From: Clostridium_AD sp050717635
GTDB lineage: Bacteria > Bacillota > Clostridia > Clostridiales > Clostridiaceae
Length of the DNA: 64,000 bases
NCBI RefSeq assembly: GCF_050717635.1
Contig: NZ_JBOITO010000038.1
Location: 20,305 to 84,304, forward strand
Direction: 5' to 3'
In this document: piece by piece, positions 8,406-17,047 of the stretch
Numbering within the stretch: the stretch's first letter is position 1
How the letters are laid out: every line of letters starts with the position of its first letter
Program-made: the position numbers and the translations under genes
The notes under the pieces: generated by a model
The model's database searches: none
The model's input: the letters and a program-made list of their open reading frames with translations, nothing else
What the model was told of the DNA's origin: nothing

Positions 8406-9461
8406 TTATACTTTGAAAAATTTATGTATATCAACGTTGGCTTTTCTATAGTCTTCTATTTGTCCTATATCCTTCCAGTACTCTGAAATCTCATATATAC
8501 CTGTAGTGTATTTATTACTAATTGCATCGTCTATTAAATCAGTCATATTATAAACTTCGTCTTCCACTATGTATTTCACAACTTCAGGATTTACGGCGTA
8601 TACTCCACCACTTATATGAAAATTATATGTAGGTTTCTCTTCTAGTGATTCTATAACCATATTATCAGTAACTACTACCCCATAAGGAACATTAATTTCA
8701 TAGTTTCTAACACCTACAGTTATATTGAATTTGTTTTCTATATGATGCTGTAAAAATTTTTCAAAATCAATTCCTGTTAAAATATCCCCATTTATAACTA
8801 TAAAGGGCCTAGTAAGTTTTTCTTTTGCAAGGGCTATAGATCCTGCTGTCCCTAGTTTTTTAGTTTCTTTAATATACTCTATGTTTACACCAAAAATGCT
8901 TCCATCACTAAAGTATTCCTCTATTACTTCTCCTTTATAATTAATTGAAATAATAAAGTTTCTAAATCCATATTCTTTGAATTGTTCTATTAAAAGCTCT
9001 AATATCGGTTTGTCCCCAACTCTTAACATAGGTTTAGGTAATTCTTCTGTTAATGGCCTTAGCCTAGTTCCAAGACCTCCTGCTAATATGAATACATAAT
9101 TATCTTTTTTATCAAAAGATAACATATCATCTAAAAAATATAAGTCTACAAGTTTTTTAGAACTATCAACAACAGGTACCTGCCTTATATTATTCACAAG
9201 CATATAATCTTTTGCTTTGGTCTTACTATATTTCTCCGATACATATTTAAAATTTTTACAATATGCTCTCTCTATATCATCGTTTATACTATACCCTTTA
9301 AGCATAGCACGTCTTATATCACCATCTGTTATTGTTCCAACTAGTTCACTTTTCTCATTTACAACTAGAGCTGCACCCGTTAAGTCTTTATCTATAACTT
9401 TCATAGCATCTTTTATTGTAGAATTTGACCCAATACAATAATTATCAATTGAAAATTTCAT
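8406..9461 (-). CDS. ptmE: CBS-domain sugar-1-phosphate nucleotidyltransferase (PtmE-like)
   Basis: 351 residues. Two CBS domains occupy residues 1-115 (for example LVGTITDGDIRRAML). A nucleotidyltransferase domain follows, with signature LAGGLGTRLRPLT at 126-138 and KPMLRVGDKPILE after it. This CBS plus NTP-transferase order is the hallmark of PtmE, the glucosamine-1-phosphate guanylyltransferase that starts the GDP route to legionaminic acid in Campylobacter. CBS pairs often bind nucleotides and may give feedback control, which is inference. It sits 16 bases before legB and 7 bases after the acetyltransferase gene, so translation is probably coupled. Confidence 0.8.
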   Translation of the reverse strand: MKFSIDNYCIGSNSTIKDAMKVIDKDLTGAALVVNEKSELVGTITDGDIRRAMLKGYSINDDIERAYCKNFKYVSEKYSKTKAKDYMLVNNIRQVPVVDSSKKLVDLYFLDDMLSFDKKDNYVFILAGGLGTRLRPLTEELPKPMLRVGDKPILELLIEQFKEYGFRNFIISINYKGEVIEEYFSDGSIFGVNIEYIKETKKLGTAGSIALAKEKLTRPFIVINGDILTGIDFEKFLQHHIENKFNITVGVRNYEINVPYGVVVTDNMVIESLEEKPTYNFHISGGVYAVNPEVVKYIVEDEVYNMTDLIDDAISNKYTTGIYEISEYWKDIGQIEDYRKANVDIHKFFKV

Positions 9462-9468
9462 AATATCC

Positions 9469-10116
9469 TCACCTGCGCTTTATAATTTTTGATGGAATTC
9501 CTACAGCAACCACATTATCTACTATATTTTCGATAACCACAGCTCCTGCTCCTATAATAACATTATTCCCAATATGTACTGTTTGAATAATAGAACTTCC
9601 CATACCTATATGAGTATTATAACCAATATTCACTCCACCAGCTATACATGCCCTAGGAGAAATATGAGTATTCCACTGCACTGTGCAATCATGTTCAATT
9701 ACTACGCCAGTGTTTATTATACAATTTTCGCCTATAAAAGCACCTGGATTAATTATAGCTCCAGCCATTACGCAAGTTCCAGCGTCTATATTAGCGTATG
9801 GTGATACTATTGCGTTGTTGTGAATAAGCACTGGCATATTAAAACCTATAGCTTTTAATTTATTGTATATCACATCGCGAATAAAAATGCTTTGAAGTGC
9901 TCCAACACATACAAATGCGTTTTTTATTCCACTTTTATATAATTCTTCTAGTATACTATCATCACCTATTATGGGAATATCTAATACAAATCCACCTGGG
10001 CTAGAGAAGTATGCTCTATCCGTTATACCCACAATATCATATTTTGAATTACTCTTTATAATATCTATTATAACCTTACAATGCCCACCTGCACCTACAA
10101 GTACGATTTTCTCCAT
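9469..10116 (-). CDS. NeuD/PglD-family sugar O/N-acyltransferase (LegH candidate)
   Basis: 215 residues. The N-terminal motif IVLVGAGGHCKVIIDII (3-20) is the NDP-sugar-binding half of PglD/NeuD proteins, and a left-handed beta-helix with hexapeptide repeats fills about 100-205 (INPGAFIGENCIINTGVVIEHDC). The His in VIEHDC corresponds to the catalytic base position of PglD. In this setting it most likely N-acetylates the 4-amino sugar made by LegC (the LegH step). NeuD-type O-acetylation of the finished nonulosonic acid is the alternative. A homologue, better placed as PglD, is at 32631-33299. Confidence 0.75.
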   Translation of the reverse strand: MEKIVLVGAGGHCKVIIDIIKSNSKYDIVGITDRAYFSSPGGFVLDIPIIGDDSILEELYKSGIKNAFVCVGALQSIFIRDVIYNKLKAIGFNMPVLIHNNAIVSPYANIDAGTCVMAGAIINPGAFIGENCIINTGVVIEHDCTVQWNTHISPRACIAGGVNIGYNTHIGMGSSIIQTVHIGNNVIIGAGAVVIENIVDNVVAVGIPSKIIKRR

Positions 10117-10143
10117 AATACCACCTCAACTTTGTGCTGCCTT

Positions 10144-11292
10144 TTAATAAGTAATTCTCTTTTGCATAAGTTCTCTATCTATCTTTACTTCACTTAAAAT
10201 TTTTACTATTTTACCACTTGCATTGCCATCACCATAAGGATTTGTGCAATTTTCTAATTGCGCTTTAAAATCCTCATCATATAATGCCTTTTTTATTCCT
10301 ACTTTTACAGATTCTTTACCATGTGGCACGTCTATTATGTTGCAAGCTCTTAGTCTTCCGCCCTGCCTTGATCCTATATTTACTACTGGAAGTTTAAAGC
10401 TAGGGGCTTCAATTATACCTGAGGATGAATTTCCTATCATTACTTCCGCTATTTCTAAAAAGCTTAAATATTCTACTTGAGTTAAATTTCTAAATACCTT
10501 TAAGAACGGGTACTTAGCTCTATATTCCTCAATAACTTTTATAATCTCACGACCTCCGTTATCACTGTTAGGGTAAGAAACTATAGTTTGATATCCAAGT
10601 TCTACAACTGCATCAAGAGTTTCTCTTATTTGCCACTCCACAAGATCCCTTTCTGTAGTTACTGGATGCTGCGTTAGTAAAAATATTTTATCATCTTTTA
10701 GTTCAAATTTTTCTAACATTTCGCTTCTTGATAAATAATGTGTATTTTTAATGTAATCAAGTCCTGGTGCGCCCACTACAAAGATGTTTTCTTCACGCTC
10801 ACCTAATTTAAGGATTCTTTGTTTGCTATCCTCATTTGCTGGAAAATGAATATGAGAAAGCTTAGTTATAGCATGTCTTACAGATTCATCTACTGTACCA
10901 GTTACTTCCCCCCCATGAATATGAGCTACAGGGATATTCATATGAATAGCTGCAGTTGCTGCGGCCAGCATCTCTCCTCTATCCCCCAGTATTAATACTA
11001 CGTCTGGCTTTATTCTCTCAAAACACTGAGCCATACTCATAATTGAAAGTCCTATAGATTTTGCCATTGCTGCCCCTGTATCAGAAGCTAATATTGTTTC
11101 AAACTTGTCTGATATTACAAAGCCGTCACTTTCTATTTCATTTATAGTCATCCCAAATTCAGGACATAAATGCATTCCACAGACAATAAGTTTAAGTTCT
11201 AATAATTCATGTTTTTCTATTTCTTTAAGAACATGATAAAATATACCATAATCTGCTCTTGTACCTGTTATTACTGCTATTTTTCTTTTCAT
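10144..11292 (-). CDS. legG: Hydrolysing NDP-sugar 2-epimerase (LegG/NeuC family)
   Basis: 382 residues of the UDP-GlcNAc 2-epimerase family (PF02350). Visible motifs are ITGTRADYGIFYHVLK at the N-terminus, LGDRGEMLAAATAAIHMNIPVAHIHGGEVTGTVDESVRHAITKLSH in the middle and GNSSSGIIEAP near residue 290. The hydrolysing branch (NeuC, LegG, PseG-like chemistry) releases the NDP and inverts C2. In a locus with PtmE, LegB and LegC the expected product is 2,4-diacetamido-2,4,6-trideoxymannose. It is separated by about 35 bases from legI upstream and 27 from the acetyltransferase downstream. Confidence 0.85.
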   Translation of the reverse strand: MKRKIAVITGTRADYGIFYHVLKEIEKHELLELKLIVCGMHLCPEFGMTINEIESDGFVISDKFETILASDTGAAMAKSIGLSIMSMAQCFERIKPDVVLILGDRGEMLAAATAAIHMNIPVAHIHGGEVTGTVDESVRHAITKLSHIHFPANEDSKQRILKLGEREENIFVVGAPGLDYIKNTHYLSRSEMLEKFELKDDKIFLLTQHPVTTERDLVEWQIRETLDAVVELGYQTIVSYPNSDNGGREIIKVIEEYRAKYPFLKVFRNLTQVEYLSFLEIAEVMIGNSSSGIIEAPSFKLPVVNIGSRQGGRLRACNIIDVPHGKESVKVGIKKALYDEDFKAQLENCTNPYGDGNASGKIVKILSEVKIDRELMQKRITY

Positions 11293-11327
11293 ATGTATCC
11301 TCCTTGCAGTACTCTTTGGAATAACAA

Positions 11328-12371
11328 TTATTCCACCATATTTAATGTTATTTGTTGATCCATTTTTATGTCCCTGTTAGATTTTTTACCAACAATATCT
11401 ATATAAAACTTAGGAGAAAGTCCCGTTCCTGGTCTCTTGTAATCTAAATCAGTTATGTTTATATTCTCCCCTTTTTTTATATCCCTAGCTACTACTATGC
11501 TTTTTCTTGCTGCCTTCATGGTATCTACTTCGCTAGAATTATATCTTTTAATTCCAGTACCTAACGCCATTTCTACATCTCTAATTACATGTACCATTTC
11601 ACTAAGTCCTTTAGGGCAAAGTGATGCTTTATGGTCTGGTCCTTCCATGGTTTTATCTATTGTAAAATGTTTCTCAATTATATTTGCGCCCATTGATACT
11701 GCTGCTATAGCTATAGTTATTCCCTGGGTGTGATCAGAGTATCCTGATACAACTTTAAAAGCATTTTTAATAGTGTTCATTGCATTTAAGTTTACATTTT
11801 CTAATTTCGCAGGATAATTTGAAGTACAGTGAAGCACCGCTACTTGTTTGTTTCCTAAGAGATTAATTGCATTTACTGCATCTTCAATATCTGACAGGGT
11901 TGCCATGCCAGAAGATAAAATTATAGGTTTATTAAATTTTGCTATATGCCTTAGAAAGGGGATATTAGTTAAATCTCCCGAACTAATTTTGTAAGCCTCC
12001 ATATCAATGGAAGCTAAAAAATCAGCGCTTTCAAAATCAAAAGGTGTGGATAAAAACATAATTCCTTTGTGTGTGCAATACTGCTTTAATTCTATAAAAT
12101 TTTCATGGGTAAGTTCTAGTTTCTTTAACATATTAAACTGTGAGTCCTCGCTACCTATGTTATCCTTTTGATAGTTAGCCATCTGCGCATATCCAGTAAC
12201 TAGCTTTTCCGTATTAAATGTTTGAAATTTTATAGCATCAACTTTTGCAAGGACTGCTTTATCTATTAGCTGTTTTGCTATATTTATGTCTCCGTTATGA
12301 TTAACCCCAGCCTCAGCTATTATAAAACTTGGATTACCATCACCTATAACACTATTTCCTATTTTAAACAT
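11328..12371 (-). CDS. legI: N-acetylneuraminate/legionaminic acid synthase
   Basis: 347 residues of the NeuB family. The barrel domain begins with FIIAEAGVNHNGDINIAKQLIDKA and contains LSSGMATLSDIEDAV and HCTSNYPA; GYSDHTQGITIAIAAVSMGANIIEKHFTIDK follows. A C-terminal SAF (antifreeze-like) domain spans about 285-347, including RPGTGLSPKF. It condenses phosphoenolpyruvate with a mannosamine-type sugar to a nine-carbon acid. The surrounding PtmE/LegB/LegC/LegG genes point to legionaminic rather than neuraminic acid. The start overlaps the polymerase gene end by eight bases. Confidence 0.88.
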   Translation of the reverse strand: MFKIGNSVIGDGNPSFIIAEAGVNHNGDINIAKQLIDKAVLAKVDAIKFQTFNTEKLVTGYAQMANYQKDNIGSEDSQFNMLKKLELTHENFIELKQYCTHKGIMFLSTPFDFESADFLASIDMEAYKISSGDLTNIPFLRHIAKFNKPIILSSGMATLSDIEDAVNAINLLGNKQVAVLHCTSNYPAKLENVNLNAMNTIKNAFKVVSGYSDHTQGITIAIAAVSMGANIIEKHFTIDKTMEGPDHKASLCPKGLSEMVHVIRDVEMALGTGIKRYNSSEVDTMKAARKSIVVARDIKKGENINITDLDYKRPGTGLSPKFYIDIVGKKSNRDIKMDQQITLNMVE

Positions 12372-13533
12372 GCACAGCCTCCTTTATTTTTTTAGATTCA
12401 TTTCTAGAAAATAAATAAGCTATTAATATATAAATGAAAATAGGATTACCCCTAATTGTAAATATGTATGTATTTGTTGAAGAATAAATCATTAAAAGCG
12501 ATATCATGAAAATCGTATATTTATCCTGTAATTTTTGAAAGTTGTAAGTTGCAAATATAATAATGATACTATACCCTATTATTCCAGCAAACTGTATAAC
12601 AATTAAACTAAAGTTATGAGGATTATTAATAAGCTTTAGAAAATGCCAAAACTCAACAAGTTCTTTTCTCCCAAAAATAAATTGACTAATAGAAGACTTT
12701 TCCATAAAATTAAGATACAAGTGGTACCATATCATTGATCTTGTAGTACTGAGCCTATTTAAAATATGCCTGATTCCCTCTGACCCTAAAGCATAGGCAA
12801 CCATAATTATAAATTGATAAAGCCATAACATACTACCATATATGATTTTTAACACCTTATTTTTTGTAAAAGGTAATATAATAATAGCTCCTGCAAGACT
12901 CATAAAAGGAGATAAACTTGCAGTCCAAATCACGACTAGGGCGCCTAAAATCATATAGAAATATTTACTTTTACCTTTATTTAGAATTAAGTTACTTATT
13001 AGAACTATTAGATAAAATATATCCGGACCAGCAGGAGTACTACTGACTCCTATAAACCTATATGCAAAAGGTAAAAATCTGCTTCGTATTTGTCTTACTT
13101 CATACCAAGATAATGACTTTAGCGGAGTATAATTAAGCAAAATAGATAGTATAAAATATACAATTGCTGTTTTGTTAATTAATGACAAAATCTCATCACT
13201 ACTAAACTTAAGCTCTTTTATAAAAATAAAAGTTACTACCCAGTAAATAACATATACATTCAAGACTTTTATAATTACCGCATTTAATATCATATAAAGT
13301 CCAAAAGCCAACATGAGCTTAACTTTAGAATTTTTAATTTTAGATTTTATAAATTCAGAATTTTTAATGAGTATAAAAAATACACCAACTAAATACATAA
13401 ATAGTATTGGTACTCTTACATAATTAGAAACAAAAATATTTAATTTTGTCATAACAAATAATATAAAATGAACCCAATAGAAAATTTCTTTTTTAGTACG
13501 TAAATAATCAAGGTCTAACATTTCCTTTTTCAT
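12364..13533 (-). CDS. Wzy-like O-antigen/capsule polymerase candidate
   Basis: 389 residues with about 10-11 hydrophobic membrane segments and a larger extracytoplasmic loop around 245-295 (ALGSEGIRHILNRLSTTRSMIWYHLYLNFMEKS), the layout expected of Wzy polymerases. No motif is conserved enough to prove the family; the call rests on topology and context. The next module genes are a flippase, glycosyltransferases and an initiating transferase. It is the only polymerase candidate in the window. It overlaps legI by eight bases, which suggests coupling. Confidence 0.65.
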   Translation of the reverse strand: MKKEMLDLDYLRTKKEIFYWVHFILFVMTKLNIFVSNYVRVPILFMYLVGVFFILIKNSEFIKSKIKNSKVKLMLAFGLYMILNAVIIKVLNVYVIYWVVTFIFIKELKFSSDEILSLINKTAIVYFILSILLNYTPLKSLSWYEVRQIRSRFLPFAYRFIGVSSTPAGPDIFYLIVLISNLILNKGKSKYFYMILGALVVIWTASLSPFMSLAGAIIILPFTKNKVLKIIYGSMLWLYQFIIMVAYALGSEGIRHILNRLSTTRSMIWYHLYLNFMEKSSISQFIFGRKELVEFWHFLKLINNPHNFSLIVIQFAGIIGYSIIIIFATYNFQKLQDKYTIFMISLLMIYSSTNTYIFTIRGNPIFIYILIAYLFSRNESKKIKEAVHV

Positions 13534-13573
13534 ACATCATCTTCCTTGTATAGTATTTTAACTTTTTTATATT

Positions 13574-14731
13574 TTACTCCATAAGGGAGCTCAAAAACTC
13601 CGAATTATCGTCCTTTAATTGTTGTTTTAAATTATTAGTTTTCTCATTTCCTATAATCATTTCGTTTTTCACTATAATAGAGATCATCTCTTCCTCATTT
13701 AGGGCAACTTCTATCCCATTTGCTTTAAATAGTTCTAATATATCCCTATATTCTAGGAATTTCGTTGCAAAATAAGGCAAGCTAATACAGTTAAATTTAA
13801 AACTAGCTAAGTTTAAAAGAGCAGATGATAGCGGGCTTATAATATAGTCAAAATTATTTTCACCACATAAAAGCTCTACAGGTATAGACTTATCTTCTAT
13901 AACTTTTATGCTTTTAAATTTATCTAGATATATCTTTATATCTTCTATAGTTTCATTGGCAGGATGCATTTTAAAATAAACTTCTATTTTATTTTGGGAT
14001 AGCACTTCAAAAAGTCTTATAGTACTCTTAATTGAAGTTTCTGTATCCACGCTATTCAAAAAAAATGTTGGACTAGATATATACAGACATTTTTTCTTAT
14101 TAGATATTATTTTTGGAACATCAACTTTTATTGCATCTACTATTTTAGAATAATCTAGTTTAGGCATTAAATACTTCTTTTTAGATTTAGCATATACTTT
14201 TTCCGGATAGTTAGCATATATTTTTGTAGTTATTTTATTTTCTCCCATGGAACAACTTTCAAACTTCCATCCGTATATTATTCTTCTTAATATTTTTTTT
14301 ATAGCAGAAGATTCGGCAGCACCATTTTTACAATACAGTGATGTACCCTCATCCATAACTATGTTATTATTAGTTACGTTCTTATATTTTAAAGCGACTT
14401 TCTGAAATATTTTCCATCTGTCACTAAATGTCACTATTCCATTAATTTGCGGATTATTCAAATATAATTTATTAATGTTCTGTCTGATTATATAATTATT
14501 ATATAAGACATTTACAACATTAAGTTTGTTTTTTTCTAAGAATAAATTAACAGAATAGTATTTTTCATCGAATATTTTATCATAATCAAAAAGATTCTCC
14601 CAAAATTCATCTGTAGCATTTGATATGTATCCTATACATTTTGCATTTGGATAATGACTTTTAATTAATTTAATAATATTGTAAGCGGATATGACATGAA
14701 ACGGTCTAAATACTATAAAAATAAAAGTCAT
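13574..14731 (-). CDS. Sialyltransferase-like glycosyltransferase (GT52/polysialyltransferase-like)
   Basis: 385 residues. The N-terminus IFIVFRPFHVISAYNIIKLIKSHYP resembles the start of bacterial sialyl- and polysialyltransferases (PF07922/PF07388). The C-terminal half has the KMHPANETIEDI segment, corresponding to the HP motif that binds CMP in those families, and DYIISPLSSALLNLASF matches the S/T-rich motif that follows. It is the natural candidate for transfer of legionaminic acid from CMP-Leg onto the growing glycan, because CMP-sugar genes fill the rest of this module. Family assignment is by motif recognition only. The start at ATG 14731 is directly followed by the conserved segment. 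Confidence 0.6.
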   Translation of the reverse strand: MTFIFIVFRPFHVISAYNIIKLIKSHYPNAKCIGYISNATDEFWENLFDYDKIFDEKYYSVNLFLEKNKLNVVNVLYNNYIIRQNINKLYLNNPQINGIVTFSDRWKIFQKVALKYKNVTNNNIVMDEGTSLYCKNGAAESSAIKKILRRIIYGWKFESCSMGENKITTKIYANYPEKVYAKSKKKYLMPKLDYSKIVDAIKVDVPKIISNKKKCLYISSPTFFLNSVDTETSIKSTIRLFEVLSQNKIEVYFKMHPANETIEDIKIYLDKFKSIKVIEDKSIPVELLCGENNFDYIISPLSSALLNLASFKFNCISLPYFATKFLEYRDILELFKANGIEVALNEEEMISIIVKNEMIIGNEKTNNLKQQLKDDNSEFLSSLME

Positions 14732-14770
14732 AAAATCACCCTTTCTCTATAACCAAAAGCAAAGCACGCC

Positions 14771-15598
14771 TTATGATTTTTTCCTAAGTATATTTAAATA
14801 TAAAACTTTTCTAAGTTTATTAGGTATTAAAAGCCTTGTTACAAATCTAATAGAATTATTATATCCGTATTCAAATATATTGATTAAATTATTTTTTAAC
14901 ATATAATCAAACAGTGATTTTTGAGTAACAAAATATTTCCATCCGCCCCGACGCAAATACGTGTCATTTGTTATTCTCATTTTTAATAGAGGCTCATCAA
15001 TATTTTCAAATATGAAGTTATTTTGCATCATTCGAATCCATAAATAATAATCTTCATTTAAAAACCAATGCTCATAAGACCCTGCTTTCAAAACATCACT
15101 TTTTTTAAACATAACTGATGGATGATTAAAAGCATTTCTAAATTTCATTTGACTTTTAATATTTTCATCACCGGTTTTAACTCCTTTATAAGCAATTCTA
15201 ATATTAGGATCATCTATAAACTCAGAAACAGCAGTTCCAACTACGCTAAGCTTTTTGTTCTTGTAAAAACACTGTAATTGCTTTTCACACCTATGTTCAT
15301 CTGATAAGTCATCTGTATCCATACGTGCAATTAATTCATTTCTACACTTTTTAATACCAATACTTAGAGCCACGCCTAATCCCTTGTTTACTTCAAGCCG
15401 AATAACACTAATGATTTCATTATCACTAAATTCTTCAAATATAGCATCAAGCTCCACTGTTAATTTACCATCTGCAACAATTATAATCTCATCAGGTTTA
15501 ACTGTTTGGTCTAACATGCTTTTTATACTATCCCTAAAATAATTAGGATTTTCCTTATAATAAACAGACATTAGTACTGAGTATTTTAATTTTTCCAT
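14771..15598 (-). CDS. Family 2 glycosyltransferase
   Basis: 275 residues from the ATG at 15596-15598 (MEKLKYSVLMSVYYKENP), which has GAGG six bases upstream; a longer reading that overlaps the previous gene has no such signal. GT-A fold motifs of PF00535 are clear: VLMSVYYKENPNYFRDSIKSMLDQT, IIIVADG, NKGLGVALSIGIKKC, and the metal-binding MDTDD (about 95). LNEDYYLWIRM supplies the acceptor-side ED motif. It transfers a sugar from an NDP donor in the cytoplasm. Donor and linkage cannot be read from the sequence. It lies between the reductase at 15627 and the sialyltransferase-like gene. Confidence 0.88.
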   Translation of the reverse strand: MEKLKYSVLMSVYYKENPNYFRDSIKSMLDQTVKPDEIIIVADGKLTVELDAIFEEFSDNEIISVIRLEVNKGLGVALSIGIKKCRNELIARMDTDDLSDEHRCEKQLQCFYKNKKLSVVGTAVSEFIDDPNIRIAYKGVKTGDENIKSQMKFRNAFNHPSVMFKKSDVLKAGSYEHWFLNEDYYLWIRMMQNNFIFENIDEPLLKMRITNDTYLRRGGWKYFVTQKSLFDYMLKNNLINIFEYGYNNSIRFVTRLLIPNKLRKVLYLNILRKKS

Positions 15599-15626
15599 CT
15601 TATACCTCAATTCCCTAAATATTATT

Positions 15627-16421
15627 TCACATTTTATAAACCAAATTGCCAAAAATCTTCTTAAGTATATTAACCCTTTTACCTACTAATTTAACTATAA
15701 ATCCAAGTGTTTTAGATAAATACAACCTTCGTCCATTTTCTTCAGCAATCTTTTTTACAAGTAAACTTGTATTTACATAATAATCATCTTGCGGCAAAAA
15801 TAATCCATATTTCTCCTGATCTATATATCCTTTAACATCTTTACATAATTTATAAATACTGAGCATACTCCTCTTATTATCAATCATTGGAAAAAGTGGC
15901 GATTTTAAAGCAAACTTTTCCAGCCTAGCATAATTACCTGTGCAATTAGGTCCATAAATCATAGGAGGTCTTAATACTAGAACCTTAAATTTATCATCAT
16001 TAAGTTTATTAAGTTCAATTTCCGCTAAAAGTTTGCTTTTTCCATAATAAGTTTTAGGACTAGGCACAGTGGAAGGTTCTATGACAACGTCACTCCCAAT
16101 CTCGCCATCCGTCCCATAAACAGACATTGTGCTAATGAAAATAAACTGCTTTATCCCTTCATCTTTAGCTTTTTTAGCTACTTCTATAGCTAACTCGCTG
16201 TTCACTTTAATAAACATGCTTTCCATTTCCGGTTTTTCTTTCTTATGAACTACTGCAGCTGCATGAAAGAGAACATCATACCTTGAAAAGTCAACATTTT
16301 TCCACTCATCATTTCTAAGCGAAATAAAATGAGTGGTATACTTATCCGGACTTTTACACAGATAATTCCCTAAGCTTTTACCAACATAACTGTTTTCACC
16401 TGTAATTAAAATATTTCTCAT
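15627..16421 (-). CDS. NAD-dependent epimerase/4-keto-sugar reductase (WbpV/WreQ-like)
   Basis: 264 residues of the extended SDR family. TGENSYVGKSLGNYL is the cofactor motif, ISTMSVYG precedes the catalytic YYGKS, and LRPPMIYGPNCTGNYARL is the substrate-loop motif seen in UDP-QuiNAc and UDP-FucNAc reductases. It abuts the sugar-phosphate transferase gene (one base apart) and lies downstream of the PglF-type dehydratase at 17048. Together they could make UDP-QuiNAc or UDP-FucNAc and load it onto the lipid carrier, as WreV/WreQ/WreU do in Rhizobium. The comparison is by function and order, not by measured identity. Confidence 0.7.
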   Translation of the reverse strand: MRNILITGENSYVGKSLGNYLCKSPDKYTTHFISLRNDEWKNVDFSRYDVLFHAAAVVHKKEKPEMESMFIKVNSELAIEVAKKAKDEGIKQFIFISTMSVYGTDGEIGSDVVIEPSTVPSPKTYYGKSKLLAEIELNKLNDDKFKVLVLRPPMIYGPNCTGNYARLEKFALKSPLFPMIDNKRSMLSIYKLCKDVKGYIDQEKYGLFLPQDDYYVNTSLLVKKIAEENGRRLYLSKTLGFIVKLVGKRVNILKKIFGNLVYKM

Positions 16422-17024
16422 CTATTTCCCCTTAACATTCTTCAGAGATTCTTTTTTGTCACCATCATCTACAATTCCCTCTGCTTTTAAAACTTTAGAT
16501 ACCGTTTTGAATAATATTTTTATATTAAGTAAAAAAGATTTATTGTTCAAATAATATAAGTCATATTCTGTTTTCTTATAATCATCATTATTATCACGAC
16601 CATTAATTTGCGCCCACCCAGTAAGACCTGGAAGTAATAAATGAACTCCTACTTTTGTTCTCAACTCCTTAAGTTCATACTGATTATAAAGTGCAGGTCT
16701 TGGCCCTACGAAGGTCATATCGCCCTTAAATGTATTGAAAAATTGTGGAAGTTCGTCAAGGCTACTTTTTCTTAGAAATTTTCCAATTAGTGTTACATAA
16801 TTTTTCGAACCGCAAAGTTTATCAGTTGCAACATTAGGAGTTCCAATTTTCATTGTCCTAAATTTATAGAACTTAAATAACTTATTATTTCTACCTATTC
16901 TTTTTTGAATAAAAAACACTGGCCCTTTTGAGTTTAATTTTATTAAAAAGCCTATAACTAAAAACAGTGGTGATAATAACACTAATATAAATATGCTAAC
17001 TAGAACATCCATAAATCGTCCCAT
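16422..17024 (-). CDS. Polyprenyl-phosphate sugar-1-phosphate transferase (PglC-like)
   Basis: 200 residues of the bacterial sugar transferase family (PF02397). A single re-entrant hydrophobic segment lies at about 6-28. FFIQKRIGRNNKLFKFYKFRTM follows, then the catalytic Asp-Glu in SSLDELPQFFNTFKGDMTFVGPRPAL and LLPGLTGWAQINGRD. This is the small monotopic type that starts glycan assembly by moving a sugar phosphate to undecaprenyl phosphate. It is the second such enzyme in the window; the other (33300-33911) belongs to the bacillosamine set. Context suggests QuiNAc- or FucNAc-1-phosphate here. Confidence 0.88.
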   Translation of the reverse strand: MGRFMDVLVSIFILVLLSPLFLVIGFLIKLNSKGPVFFIQKRIGRNNKLFKFYKFRTMKIGTPNVATDKLCGSKNYVTLIGKFLRKSSLDELPQFFNTFKGDMTFVGPRPALYNQYELKELRTKVGVHLLLPGLTGWAQINGRDNNDDYKKTEYDLYYLNNKSFLLNIKILFKTVSKVLKAEGIVDDGDKKESLKNVKGK

Positions 17025-17047
17025 ACTATCACTCCTAATTTTATTAT

